Below, one piece after another: positions 7,452-15,378 of a DNA stretch of 64,000 nucleotides (position 1 is its first letter; each line of letters begins with the position of its first letter). Both the position numbers and the translations under genes were made by a program. The stretch is from JBBQVZ01 sp963695975 (GTDB lineage Bacteria > Actinomycetota > UBA4738 > HRBIN12), in assembly GCA_963695975.1 (NCBI GenBank), contig CAVOIB010000002.1, forward strand, positions 806,001-870,000, in the 5' to 3' direction. Below the pieces are notes generated by a model, which saw only the letters and a program-made list of their open reading frames with translations, ran no database searches and was not told the origin of the DNA.

Positions 7452-9445
7452 CCGACACCGACCCCGTCGTCGCCGGACCGCACTACCTGCGCCGCGGCGG
7501 CCACTCGTTCGTCCCGGTCGGCGCGCACTACGTGCCGGTCCAGGGGCCCGACTGGCCTTGGCGCGTCGGGGCCGCGGAGTTCGACCGAGCCTTCGCGGCG
7601 ATGGCCGAGGCGGGGTTGGACACCGTGAGGATCGACCTGCTCTGGGCCGCGCTCGAACAGGAGCGGGGGCGGATGGACGAGGACCACCTGCGGGTCCTTG
7701 ACGAGGTGCTCGAGTCCGCGCGCAGCCACAGCCTGCTGCTCCACCCCACGTTCCTGATCGGCGGAGAGGTCGGCGACGCCTACTGGGACGTGCCGTGGCG
7801 GGGCGATGCACACCCGCATCGGGACCCCGAGCTCGTCCGGCTCCAGGCCGAACACGTGGCGGCGCTCGCGCGGAGGTGGCGGGGCGATCCCGCGATCGTC
7901 GCGTGGGACCTGACCGACGAACCGCCGTTCTGGATCTTCCAGGACACGACCGACGACGACGCGCGCGAGTGGACCCGAGCGCTCGTCCAGGCGCTCCGCG
8001 AGGCCGATCCCGACCACCTCGTGACGATCGGGACCAGCAGCCAGGAGGTCAGCCACGGCCCCTTCCGGGCAGACGTGGTCGCAGACCTGCTCGACTTCTC
8101 GTGCGTTCACCCGTATCCGATCTATCAGGAGGAGCTGTACCCGGACGCGCTCCTTTCGCCGCGGATGACCCACGCGGCCGCGTTCGAGACGGCGCTCGCG
8201 GCGGGCGCCGGGAGGCCGGTCATGGTCCACGAGTACGGCGCTTCCTCGACGCAGTTCGATCCGGATCGGATCGGCGCGTACGATCGACTCTTAACCTGGT
8301 CGAGCTTCGGGCGGGGGGCGATCGGCTTCTACGCGTGGTGCTGGACCGACGCCGAGCCTGCGGCGTACCGACGCGCCCCGTACGTCCGCCAGCCGCACGA
8401 GACCCAGTTCGGGGTGACCGATCACGAGGGAGCGCTCCGCCCACGCGGGCATGTGCTCGCCGAGGCGGCCGCCCGTATCGGCGAGCTCGACCTGGACGCC
8501 GTCGCGTCGAATGGCCCGATCGATGCGCCAGCCGCGATCGTCGTGCCGCATGAATACGTGCACCCGTACGACCGCGGTGCCTACGGACTGGAGGACGTGC
8601 CCGCCGGACCGTACGTGCCGTCCGAGACCGCATGGAACCCGACCCGCGACCCGCGCCCGCTGGTAAGGGGATGGCTGAACGCGTTCGTGCTCGCCGCTCG
8701 CGCGGATCTCGGCGTCTCGTTCCCACGCGAGCGCGTCGACGGGACGTGGCCCGACGCGCGCGTCGTGCTGTTGCCGGCGCCCCTTTCGTCCACGACGTCG
8801 TCGCTCCTGCACGTCCGCACGAGCTGGTGGGAGGGCGTGGGGGCGCATCTCGACGGAGGCGGGATCGTCTACCTCTCGTGCTCGGCCGAGACCGCGATCC
8901 CCGAGATGGAGGGGTTCGCCGGGTGTCGGATCGCCGACCGCGCCCCTGCCGACGATCGCCCCGTCCTTCGGTTCGTCGCTCCGTGGGGTCCGTTCTCCGT
9001 CGGCGATGAGCTCACCCTGCCCGCGTGGGACGGGGAGTTGCACACGCGGGGTGTCCGGCTCCATGTCGCCGACGCCGAGACGATCGCCGCCGACGCCGAG
9101 GGTGCGCCCGCGCTCGTGGTGGCCCGGCGGGGTCCGGGCGCCGCCGTCACGTCCGCCTACCCGATCGAGCTCCTCCTGGCCACCGTTCCGGACGCCCACG
9201 GCCCGGCCGATCGTTCGTGGGGGATCTACGACGGGCTGGCGAAGCTCGCGGGCATCCGGCAGGTCACGGGGCACCCGGAGGTCACGGCGGGGGAGCTCCA
9301 CGGCCTTTCGGGCACGCTGACCGCGCTCACGAACCACGGGCCGGACCCGCTCTCGGTCACGGCGACGCTCCCTGACGGCGTTCGCGTACCGGTTGAGCTC
9401 GAGGCGTTCGGCTTCGAGCTGCTCGAGCGACGTTCGGACCTCTAG
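7448..9445 (+). CDS. Cytoplasmic glycoside hydrolase, clan GH-A (GH5/GH42/GH2-like TIM barrel)
   Basis: A 665-residue protein with a TIM-barrel N-terminal half. The two catalytic acids of clan GH-A are visible: Glu158 in WDLTDEPP (acid/base) and Glu262 in MVHEYGASS (nucleophile). Further barrel landmarks are GLDTVRIDLLWAALE and CVHPYPIYQEEL. The C-terminal third (after about 400) looks like a glutamine-amidotransferase-like and beta-sandwich region, as in beta-galactosidases of GH42 type. No signal peptide is present, so it should act on imported oligosaccharides. It is coupled to the deacetylase-like gene by a GTGA overlap and converges on the sugar importer with only 3 bases between stops. 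The exact family and substrate are open. Confidence 0.75.
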   Translation: MTDTDPVVAGPHYLRRGGHSFVPVGAHYVPVQGPDWPWRVGAAEFDRAFAAMAEAGLDTVRIDLLWAALEQERGRMDEDHLRVLDEVLESARSHSLLLHPTFLIGGEVGDAYWDVPWRGDAHPHRDPELVRLQAEHVAALARRWRGDPAIVAWDLTDEPPFWIFQDTTDDDAREWTRALVQALREADPDHLVTIGTSSQEVSHGPFRADVVADLLDFSCVHPYPIYQEELYPDALLSPRMTHAAAFETALAAGAGRPVMVHEYGASSTQFDPDRIGAYDRLLTWSSFGRGAIGFYAWCWTDAEPAAYRRAPYVRQPHETQFGVTDHEGALRPRGHVLAEAAARIGELDLDAVASNGPIDAPAAIVVPHEYVHPYDRGAYGLEDVPAGPYVPSETAWNPTRDPRPLVRGWLNAFVLAARADLGVSFPRERVDGTWPDARVVLLPAPLSSTTSSLLHVRTSWWEGVGAHLDGGGIVYLSCSAETAIPEMEGFAGCRIADRAPADDRPVLRFVAPWGPFSVGDELTLPAWDGELHTRGVRLHVADAETIAADAEGAPALVVARRGPGAAVTSAYPIELLLATVPDAHGPADRSWGIYDGLAKLAGIRQVTGHPEVTAGELHGLSGTLTALTNHGPDPLSVTATLPDGVRVPVELEAFGFELLERRSDL

Positions 9446-9448
9446 CCT

Positions 9449-10336
9449 CTAGCCCTTCACCGATCCGGCCGTCAGTCCCTCGATGAACCGCCTCTGCATC
9501 AGCAGGAAGACCACGATCATCGGGGCCGCCACCAGGACGGTGCCCGCCATCGTGGGACCCACGCTGATCGTGTTGCGGAACGCCAGGAGGGCCAGGCCGA
9601 CCGGAAGCGTTCGCATCGTGTCGGAGTTGATCACGATGTTCGGCCACAGGAAGTCGTTCCACGCGCCCAGGAACGTGAAGATCGCGAGCGTCGCCATCGC
9701 GGGCTTCGCGATGGGGAAGATCACCCTGCGCAGGATCTTGAACTCCGTCGCGCCGTCGACCCGCGCAGACTCGAGGATCTCGTCGGGGATCGACATCAGG
9801 AACTGCCGCATCAGGAAGATGCCGAAGACCTGGATCATCCCCGGCAGCACGATGCCGGAGTACGTGTCGACCCCTAGGGCGGGGCTCACCTGGTGCAGCA
9901 GCACCATGATGCGGTAGAGCGGGATCAGGTTGACCTGGAACGGAACCATCAGCGTGAGCAGCAACAGGAAGAACAGGACGTTGCGTCCAGGAAACCGGAG
10001 CTTCGCGAACGCGTAGGCGGCCGCGGTGTCGAACACGACGTTCAATCCAACGATCGCGGCGGTCACGATCACGGAGTTCAGGAAGTATCGCTGGAAGGGC
10101 AGGAGCGTGAACACGTCGCGGTAGTTCTGCAACGTCCACGGGTCCGGGATCAGCTTCGGGGGCGAGGCGAACACGTCCCCGGCCGGCTTGAACGCGGTCG
10201 CGAACGTCCAGTAGAACGGGCCGATCATCACGATCGAGGTGACGATCAGGGACGCGTAGATCGCGACGCGCACACCGGGCCGCAGGCGTCGTCCGGCCTG
10301 GTACCCCTTCGCGGGTCTCCTGCGGGCAGCGGTCAT
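9449..10336 (-). CDS. Carbohydrate ABC transporter permease, MalG/UgpE type
   Basis: A 295-residue CUT1 permease with six predicted membrane segments. The EAA loop EILESARVDGATEFKILRRV and the preceding PLYRIMVLLHQ are typical of MalG-like subunits. The start at 10336 overlaps the MalF-like stop by 4 bases. It is the last gene of the importer. No ATPase gene is present here, which is common for actinobacterial CUT1 systems that share an MsiK-type ATPase encoded elsewhere. Confidence 0.92.
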   Translation of the reverse strand: MTAARRRPAKGYQAGRRLRPGVRVAIYASLIVTSIVMIGPFYWTFATAFKPAGDVFASPPKLIPDPWTLQNYRDVFTLLPFQRYFLNSVIVTAAIVGLNVVFDTAAAYAFAKLRFPGRNVLFFLLLLTLMVPFQVNLIPLYRIMVLLHQVSPALGVDTYSGIVLPGMIQVFGIFLMRQFLMSIPDEILESARVDGATEFKILRRVIFPIAKPAMATLAIFTFLGAWNDFLWPNIVINSDTMRTLPVGLALLAFRNTISVGPTMAGTVLVAAPMIVVFLLMQRRFIEGLTAGSVKG

Positions 10337-11226
10337 CGTCGCTCCTCGAACACGCGCATCTGGATGTACGACAGGGTCGCGAGGATCATCAGCAAGACGT
10401 AGGCGACGGCTGACGCCTCGCCGTACTTCAGGGAATCGAAGCGGTCGACGAGGTCGAACACGACGGTGCGCGTCGAGTTCAGCGGCCCGCCACTCGTCAT
10501 CACGAAGATCTGGTCGTAGACCTGGAAGCTCCCGATGATCCCGATGATGTAGACGAACGCGATCGTCGGCCGGAGCGCCGGCAGCGTCACGTAGCGGAAC
10601 CGATGCCAGGCGGTAGCACCGTCAACGAGGGCAGCGTCGTACAGATCGCGGGGGATCGACTGCAGGGCAGCCAGGAAGACCACCGTCTCGAACCCGAAGC
10701 CCTGCCAGATGCTGGTGACGGTCACCGAGACCAGCGACGTCGACGGGTCGCCGAGCCAATTGTGCGCGGGGATGCTGAAGACGCCGAGGACCTCGTTCAC
10801 GATCCCGTTCTGGTTGAGCAGCACCTTCCAGATCGTGGCCACCACGACGAGCGACGTCATCACCGGCAGGAAGTAGGCGGTCCGGAAGAACCCACGGCCC
10901 CGCACCGCTTGGTTCAGCAGGAGGGCAGACAGCAGGCCGAGCATCGGGCCGATCCCCATGCCGATGATCACGAAGATCACGGTGTTCAGGAGCGCCTTCA
11001 GGAAGTGCTCATCGGACAGGAGGTCGGTGTAGTTCTCCAGGCCGACCCAGGTTGGGGGTGCGAGGCCGTTGTACTTCGTGAAGCTCCAGTATCCGGAGAA
11101 CACGATCGGGATGTAGAGGAAGGCGACCGACGACGCGATCGCAGGCGCGATCAACAGGTACGCGGGCAGCACCTTGCGGAACCGCCCGCGCACACGCCGC
11201 CGCGGCAACGCGACCGCGTCGCTCAT
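10333..11226 (-). CDS. Carbohydrate ABC transporter permease, MalF/UgpA type
   Basis: A 297-residue CUT1 permease. The first membrane helix is AYLLIAPAIASSVAFLYIPI. The coupling loop AALQSIPRDLYDAALVDGAT leads into WHRFRYVTLPALRPT. The ATG at 11226 lies 7 bases after the stop of the receptor gene and the stop overlaps the MalG-like gene. The receptor, MalF and MalG gene order is standard for oligosaccharide or glycerol-phosphate importers. Confidence 0.92.
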   Translation of the reverse strand: MSDAVALPRRRVRGRFRKVLPAYLLIAPAIASSVAFLYIPIVFSGYWSFTKYNGLAPPTWVGLENYTDLLSDEHFLKALLNTVIFVIIGMGIGPMLGLLSALLLNQAVRGRGFFRTAYFLPVMTSLVVVATIWKVLLNQNGIVNEVLGVFSIPAHNWLGDPSTSLVSVTVTSIWQGFGFETVVFLAALQSIPRDLYDAALVDGATAWHRFRYVTLPALRPTIAFVYIIGIIGSFQVYDQIFVMTSGGPLNSTRTVVFDLVDRFDSLKYGEASAVAYVLLMILATLSYIQMRVFEERR

Positions 11227-11233
11227 CCCCGTG

Positions 11234-12523
11234 TTACCCGGCCGCCAACAGGTCGTTCACCTTCGCCGCGGTATCGTCGAGGGCGGCCTGCGGCTCGCTC
11301 TTGCCCAGCATCACCGATTCGACCATCGTCCCGATCTCGGTGTCGATGTCGTCCCACGACGACACGTAGGGGAAGTGCGTGCCGGTCGACATCGCGTCAA
11401 GGAACACCGAGAACGGCGCCTCCCCGCCGAAGTAAGGGTCGGGCTTGGTGAGTTCGGGGCTGTTCAGCGCCTCCGTCGTGGCCGGCGCCGCGCCGGCGTA
11501 CGTGTACACGCCGATCTGTTGCGGCAGTTCGAGCATGTACTGCACGAAGAGCCACGCCTCTTGCGGGTGCGCCGCGTTGATGGGGATCGACAGGCCGGTG
11601 CCGCCCAGGTAGCTGCCGGGCTGGGTCGAGTCTGGCGCCGTCGCGACCGCCCAGTCGCCCTTCATCTCGGGGGCGCCATCCTTGAGCAGGCCCATCCAGT
11701 ACGGACCGTCCTGGAACATCCCGATCCGGCCATCCTTGATGCCGGCCATCGCGTCGCCCTCTTCGGTGCCCCACAGGATCCCGGTGCCGTCGTCCAGGAA
11801 GCTCCGCATGTAGTCGAGCGACGAAATGCCGGCTTGATCGTCGAACGCCGCCTGGGTGTTGTCCTGGTTCAGGATGGAGCCACCGGCCTGGAAGAGGTCC
11901 TGGCACCAGTGGAAGCAGTCGTTCGGGACGACCTCGAACTTGTACTTGTCTCCCTCGACGAGCTGTTTCGCGGCCGCCTTCATCTCATCCCACGTCGTCG
12001 GGACCTCGATGCCCTTCTCCTTGAAGAGGTCGGCCCGGTAGTAGAGGGCATACACGTCGAAGTCGAACATCATCGTGACGTAGGACCCGTCGAACGTCAT
12101 CGCCTCGAGGGCACCCTGCGTGTACGAATCCTCGATCGGCTTGCCGTTCAGCTGGCCACCCGAGAGCTCGGTCAGGTTGGCGAAGAGTCCATTCGAGGCG
12201 AACGTCGGGAGCCACGTCATGTCCATCGTGGCCACATCGGGAGGCTCGCCGGCGGAGACGGTTACCGCGAACTTCTGATGCGCCGCGTCCCACCCGATGC
12301 CCTGGTGGTCGACGGTGATCCACGGGTACTTCGCCTCGAAGCCCTGGATCACACTGTCTTGGAACGGGGTCGCCTTCCCGTAGTAGTCCCACACCGTGAT
12401 GGTCACCGGCTGATGGCTGCCGCTGCTCCCGGTGGGACCGGTCGTGCCTCCGCTCGTGCAGGCAACCCCGACGAGCGCGAGCACCGCCAGGATCGCGATC
12501 GTGACCGGTCGGGTCCGTGACAT
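11234..12523 (-). CDS. Extracellular sugar-binding lipoprotein (CUT1, family 1)
   Basis: A 429-residue receptor with a lipoprotein signal: an N-terminal hydrophobic stretch ends in LVGVACTSGG. The mature start TITVWDYYGKATPFQDSVIQ is the usual opening of family-1 sugar-binding proteins, and VEGDKYKFEVVPNDC and GKSEPQAALDDTAAKVNDLL fit the C-lobe. A strong Shine-Dalgarno sequence (GGGAGG, 5 bases before ATG 12523) supports the start. It heads the importer operon. The glycoside hydrolase and NodB-like proteins on the facing strand suggest that an oligosaccharide is the ligand; the identity is unknown. Confidence 0.9.
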   Translation of the reverse strand: MSRTRPVTIAILAVLALVGVACTSGGTTGPTGSSGSHQPVTITVWDYYGKATPFQDSVIQGFEAKYPWITVDHQGIGWDAAHQKFAVTVSAGEPPDVATMDMTWLPTFASNGLFANLTELSGGQLNGKPIEDSYTQGALEAMTFDGSYVTMMFDFDVYALYYRADLFKEKGIEVPTTWDEMKAAAKQLVEGDKYKFEVVPNDCFHWCQDLFQAGGSILNQDNTQAAFDDQAGISSLDYMRSFLDDGTGILWGTEEGDAMAGIKDGRIGMFQDGPYWMGLLKDGAPEMKGDWAVATAPDSTQPGSYLGGTGLSIPINAAHPQEAWLFVQYMLELPQQIGVYTYAGAAPATTEALNSPELTKPDPYFGGEAPFSVFLDAMSTGTHFPYVSSWDDIDTEIGTMVESVMLGKSEPQAALDDTAAKVNDLLAAG

Positions 12524-12587
12524 GACAACCTCCCTATGTCGATCCGGGTCCCGCTTGGGCCCGGCGAGAGGTCCGCGCGTGGAGAAG

Positions 12588-12622
12588 ACCCCCCATCTGG
12601 GGCCAATCTAAGATGGAGGGGT
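12588..12622. promoter_or_regulatory. Imperfect inverted repeat before the sugar importer
   Basis: ACCCCCCATCT at 12588-12598 pairs with AGATGGAGGGGT at 12611-12622, with one bulged base and a 12-base loop. It lies between the stop of the YbaK-like gene (12671) and the start of the sugar-binding protein gene (12523), both on the minus strand. It could be a transcription terminator for the former (no clear U-tract) or an operator for the latter. The sequence does not decide. Confidence 0.4.
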
Positions 12623-12670
12623 CGGCCCGTGTCGAGTCCAACAGCACCCCGGGGGCGGGTCGAACGGCGC

Positions 12671-13147
12671 TCAGGCGTGGCCCTCGTTCCACACCTCGGC
12701 GATCTCTGCGAAGCGGGCCGACTGGGCCTCGAAGAGCGGCGCAGCTTCGACCTTCACCGATTCGGTCTGCGTGCCGGCCGCGAAGATGACCGGGCCGTGA
12801 TCGTGCACCGTGGGGTCGACGATCATGTCGATGCCGAGCAGCGAGGCCACGGGAGGGAGCGCCCCCAACTCGAAGCCGCCGAAGTCGTGGGTGATCTCGC
12901 TCTCGTGCGCGAGCGAGACGCCGCGATCCTCGAGGACGATCCGTACGAGCGCCATGTCGAGGCGCTCATCGCTCGGCAGCACCAGGGCCACATGCCGGCC
13001 ACCGGTGTCGACGATGACGGTCTTCAGCACCTCGTCCGCCTTCATCCCCAGCGCGCGAGCTTCCTCGATGCCCGTGAACGCCCGCTCGTGCATGAGGATC
13101 TCGTACTCGATGCCCTTCTCATCCAGGTAGTCCGTCAACGTGGTCAT
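12671..13147 (-). CDS. YbaK/EbsC-type aminoacyl-tRNA deacylase domain protein
   Basis: A 158-residue single-domain protein. MTTLTDYLDEKGIEYEI, then HERAFTGIEEA, DEVLKTVIVDTGG and HDFGGFELGALPPVA follow the YbaK/ProX trans-editing fold, which hydrolyses mischarged tRNAs such as Cys-tRNA(Pro). The conserved lysine (VLKTV) and the GALPP loop are present. The ATG at 13147 is chosen over an in-frame start 30 bases upstream because GGGGGTGAGG ends 3 bases before it. It stands alone; the sugar importer is 147 bases downstream. Confidence 0.82.
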   Translation of the reverse strand: MTTLTDYLDEKGIEYEILMHERAFTGIEEARALGMKADEVLKTVIVDTGGRHVALVLPSDERLDMALVRIVLEDRGVSLAHESEITHDFGGFELGALPPVASLLGIDMIVDPTVHDHGPVIFAAGTQTESVKVEAAPLFEAQSARFAEIAEVWNEGHA

Positions 13148-13244
13148 GACCTCACCCCCGCTCACATTCGATCCCACAGGGCGAGGCCTGGCAGCGGCAG
13201 TCCGACCCGGTTGGAGAGGGACCTTCGGCCAGAGCGAGGCGCCG

Positions 13245-13610
13245 TCAGGCCTTCGACGGAGGACGCTTCTTGGACTTCGGCTTCTTGAGCGGCAGCGACG
13301 ACGCGAGCGCCACGCCGCGATCGACCCAGCGTTGGAGCGATCGCGTGGTGCGTGTGCCCTCGGGTCCGACGTACAGGAAGCCGCGCATCGGCTTGCCGGT
13401 GAAGTCCATCGGGCGCGCTCCGGCCTCGGCGAGCGCCGCGTCCGCGGCGTCGGGATCCATGCGGACCATCAGGTCCTCGCCCGTCACCCCGACCGCCATG
13501 TTCCCGCCGATCGTGTAACAGAGGCCGCCGAACATCTTGATCTCGGTCACCCCGCGGACAACCCCGAGCGCCGCTCGGACGCGTTCGGCGAGCTCCTCGT
13601 CGTACGCCAT
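13245..13610 (-). CDS. TfoX N-terminal domain protein
   Basis: A 121-residue protein starting MAYDEELAERVRAAL. EIKMFGGLCYTIGGNMAVGV and DLMVRMDPDAADAAL match the TfoX/Sxy N-terminal domain, which in many soil bacteria occurs as a stand-alone protein of unknown role rather than as a competence regulator. The C-terminus is a Lys-rich tail (KKPKSKKRPPSKA). The start at 13610 lies 21 bases from the divergent LLM gene at 13632, so the two share a very short promoter region. Confidence 0.8.
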   Translation of the reverse strand: MAYDEELAERVRAALGVVRGVTEIKMFGGLCYTIGGNMAVGVTGEDLMVRMDPDAADAALAEAGARPMDFTGKPMRGFLYVGPEGTRTTRSLQRWVDRGVALASSLPLKKPKSKKRPPSKA

Positions 13611-13631
13611 GGCCCAATCTACACTCGGCGC

Positions 13632-14522
13632 GTGCTCGGACAGCTCCGCGTCGGCGTGCAGCTCCCCGAGGTCGAGCGCGAGGTGCGCTGGCCCGAGTAC
13701 GTGGCCATGGCGCGGGCCGCCGAGGAGGTCGGGTTCGACTCGATCTGGGTCGGCGACCACCTGCTGTACCGTGGTGATGGCCGGCCCGAGCGCGGACCGT
13801 GGGAGGCGTGGACACTCTTGGCGGGTCTGGCCGCGGTCACCGAGCGGGTCGAGCTGGGTCCGCTGGTCGCCTGCGCCGGGTTCCACGCGCCGGCGATGCT
13901 CGCGAAGAAGGCGGCGACCGTCGACGAGGTCAGCGGCGGTCGTCTGGTCGTCGGTCTCGGCGCGGGGTGGAACCGAACCGAGTTCGAGGCGTTCGGTCTT
14001 CCGTTCGATCACCGGGCGTCGCGGTTCGAGGAGTCGTTCGAGGTGATCCGGCGTCTGCTCTGCGGCGAACGCGTGACCGTGCGCGGCCGTTTCTCCAGCG
14101 TGGAGGAGGCGGTGCTGCTCCCTGCTCCGGCGCGTCGACCGACGCTGATGATCGGCAGCAGCGGCGACCGCGTCTTGCGCGCGGCGCTCCCGCACGTGGA
14201 TGCATGGAACATCTGGTACGACCTCTACGGCAACACGCCGGAGGGCTTCGCTGCGGAGAACGCGAAGATCGACGAGGCCGCCGTACGTGCCGGCCGAGAG
14301 CCGGGCGATGTCGAGCGAAGCGCCTGCGTGCGGGTGGTGCTGGATCGCTCCGCTGACGAACGGCCCATCGACCCTGCGTGTCCCCCGCTCGAAGGCTCCG
14401 CCGAGCGGATGGCCGTGGGTCTGCGTGCGATGGCCGAGGCCGGGGCGGACGAGGTGATCCTGGTCGTCACGCCCATCACGGAGGCCGCCATCCGCGAGCT
14501 TGGCGAGGTGATCGCTGGGTAA
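13632..14522 (+). CDS. LLM-class F420-dependent oxidoreductase, first gene of the nicotinate-type cluster
   Basis: A 296-residue TIM-barrel flavin/F420 enzyme. Landmarks are QLRVGVQLPEVEREV at the start, GFDSIWVGDHLLYR, the family signature GGRLVVGLGAGWNRTEFEAFG and the C-terminal GADEVILVVTPI. It begins with GTG at 13632; the frame is open upstream but overlaps the divergent TfoX-domain gene. The stop is 16 bases before the hydroxylase FAD subunit, which has its own GGGGAG site, so it probably belongs to the same transcript. Such enzymes reduce or oxidise a range of substrates with F420; here a role as an alternative redox partner or ring-modifying enzyme is only a guess. Confidence 0.78.
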   Translation: MLGQLRVGVQLPEVEREVRWPEYVAMARAAEEVGFDSIWVGDHLLYRGDGRPERGPWEAWTLLAGLAAVTERVELGPLVACAGFHAPAMLAKKAATVDEVSGGRLVVGLGAGWNRTEFEAFGLPFDHRASRFEESFEVIRRLLCGERVTVRGRFSSVEEAVLLPAPARRPTLMIGSSGDRVLRAALPHVDAWNIWYDLYGNTPEGFAAENAKIDEAAVRAGREPGDVERSACVRVVLDRSADERPIDPACPPLEGSAERMAVGLRAMAEAGADEVILVVTPITEAAIRELGEVIAG

Positions 14523-14538
14523 GCTCCGCCGGGGAGCG

Positions 14539-15378
14539 ATGTCCGTGGACTACTTGGTACCGACCGATGTCGCCGGCGCCGTCGAGATGCGAAGCGCGGG
14601 CGGCGTGGTGCTGGCCGGGGGCACCGATCTCTACCCTCAACATGTGGGACGCCCGTTCACCAATCCCGTGGTGGACATCGGCGAACTCACCGAGCTCCGA
14701 GGCATCGAAGAGGGTGCCGACGGCTACCGGATCGGCGCGCTCACGAGCTGGGCCGAGGTCGCCACTGCCGTGCTGCCTGGGAGCTTCGACGGGCTCCGCG
14801 CTGCGGCCCGCGAGGTCGGCTCGGTCCAAGTGCAGAACGCCGGCACGGTCGGGGGCAACCTGTGCAACGCGTCGCCGGCCGCCGACGGCATCCCGCCCCT
14901 GCTGACCCTCGATGCCTCCGTGGAGCTGACGTCGACGGCGGGAACGCGCGTGCTGCCGCTCGAGGAGTTCCTCACCGGATACCGGCGGACGGCGCTCCGT
15001 TCCGACGAGCTGCTGACCGCGGTACTCATCCCCGGGGGTATGGACGATGCTCGGTCGGCGTTCCTGAAGCTCGGGCTCCGGCGCTACCTCGTGATCTCGG
15101 TCGTGATGGTGGCTGCCGCGGTCGCGGTCGATGCCGATGAACGGATCGCGGACGCGCGGGTGGCGGTCGGTGCATGCTCCCCGGTCGCGCAGCGCCTGAG
15201 GTCGCTGGAGTCCCAGCTGGTGGGTCGCTCCGTCGACGAGCTGGACGCGGCCGCGATCGCCGAACACTTGGCGACGCTCAGCCCGATCGACGACGTCCGC
15301 GCGACTGCCGACTACAGGCGAGGGGCCGCGGCCGTGTTGGTGCATCGTGCGCTCGCGAGCTGCGGGGGCGAGCGGTGA
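14539..15378 (+). CDS. Molybdenum hydroxylase FAD-binding subunit (nicotinate dehydrogenase-like)
   Basis: A 279-residue FAD subunit of the xanthine-dehydrogenase family. The two FAD loops are seen in VVLAGGTDLYP (about 27-37) and QNAGTVGGNLCNASPAAD (about 97-114), followed by the C-terminal CO-dehydrogenase flavoprotein domain. It passes electrons from the Mo/2Fe-2S chain to an acceptor such as NAD(P). The ATG at 14539 is preceded by GGGGAG. Its stop overlaps the GTG of the next gene (GTGA). With the next gene it forms a complete hydroxylase that, from its neighbours, should hydroxylate nicotinate to 6-hydroxynicotinate; the substrate is inferred, not seen. Confidence 0.86.
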   Translation: MSVDYLVPTDVAGAVEMRSAGGVVLAGGTDLYPQHVGRPFTNPVVDIGELTELRGIEEGADGYRIGALTSWAEVATAVLPGSFDGLRAAAREVGSVQVQNAGTVGGNLCNASPAADGIPPLLTLDASVELTSTAGTRVLPLEEFLTGYRRTALRSDELLTAVLIPGGMDDARSAFLKLGLRRYLVISVVMVAAAVAVDADERIADARVAVGACSPVAQRLRSLESQLVGRSVDELDAAAIAEHLATLSPIDDVRATADYRRGAAAVLVHRALASCGGER

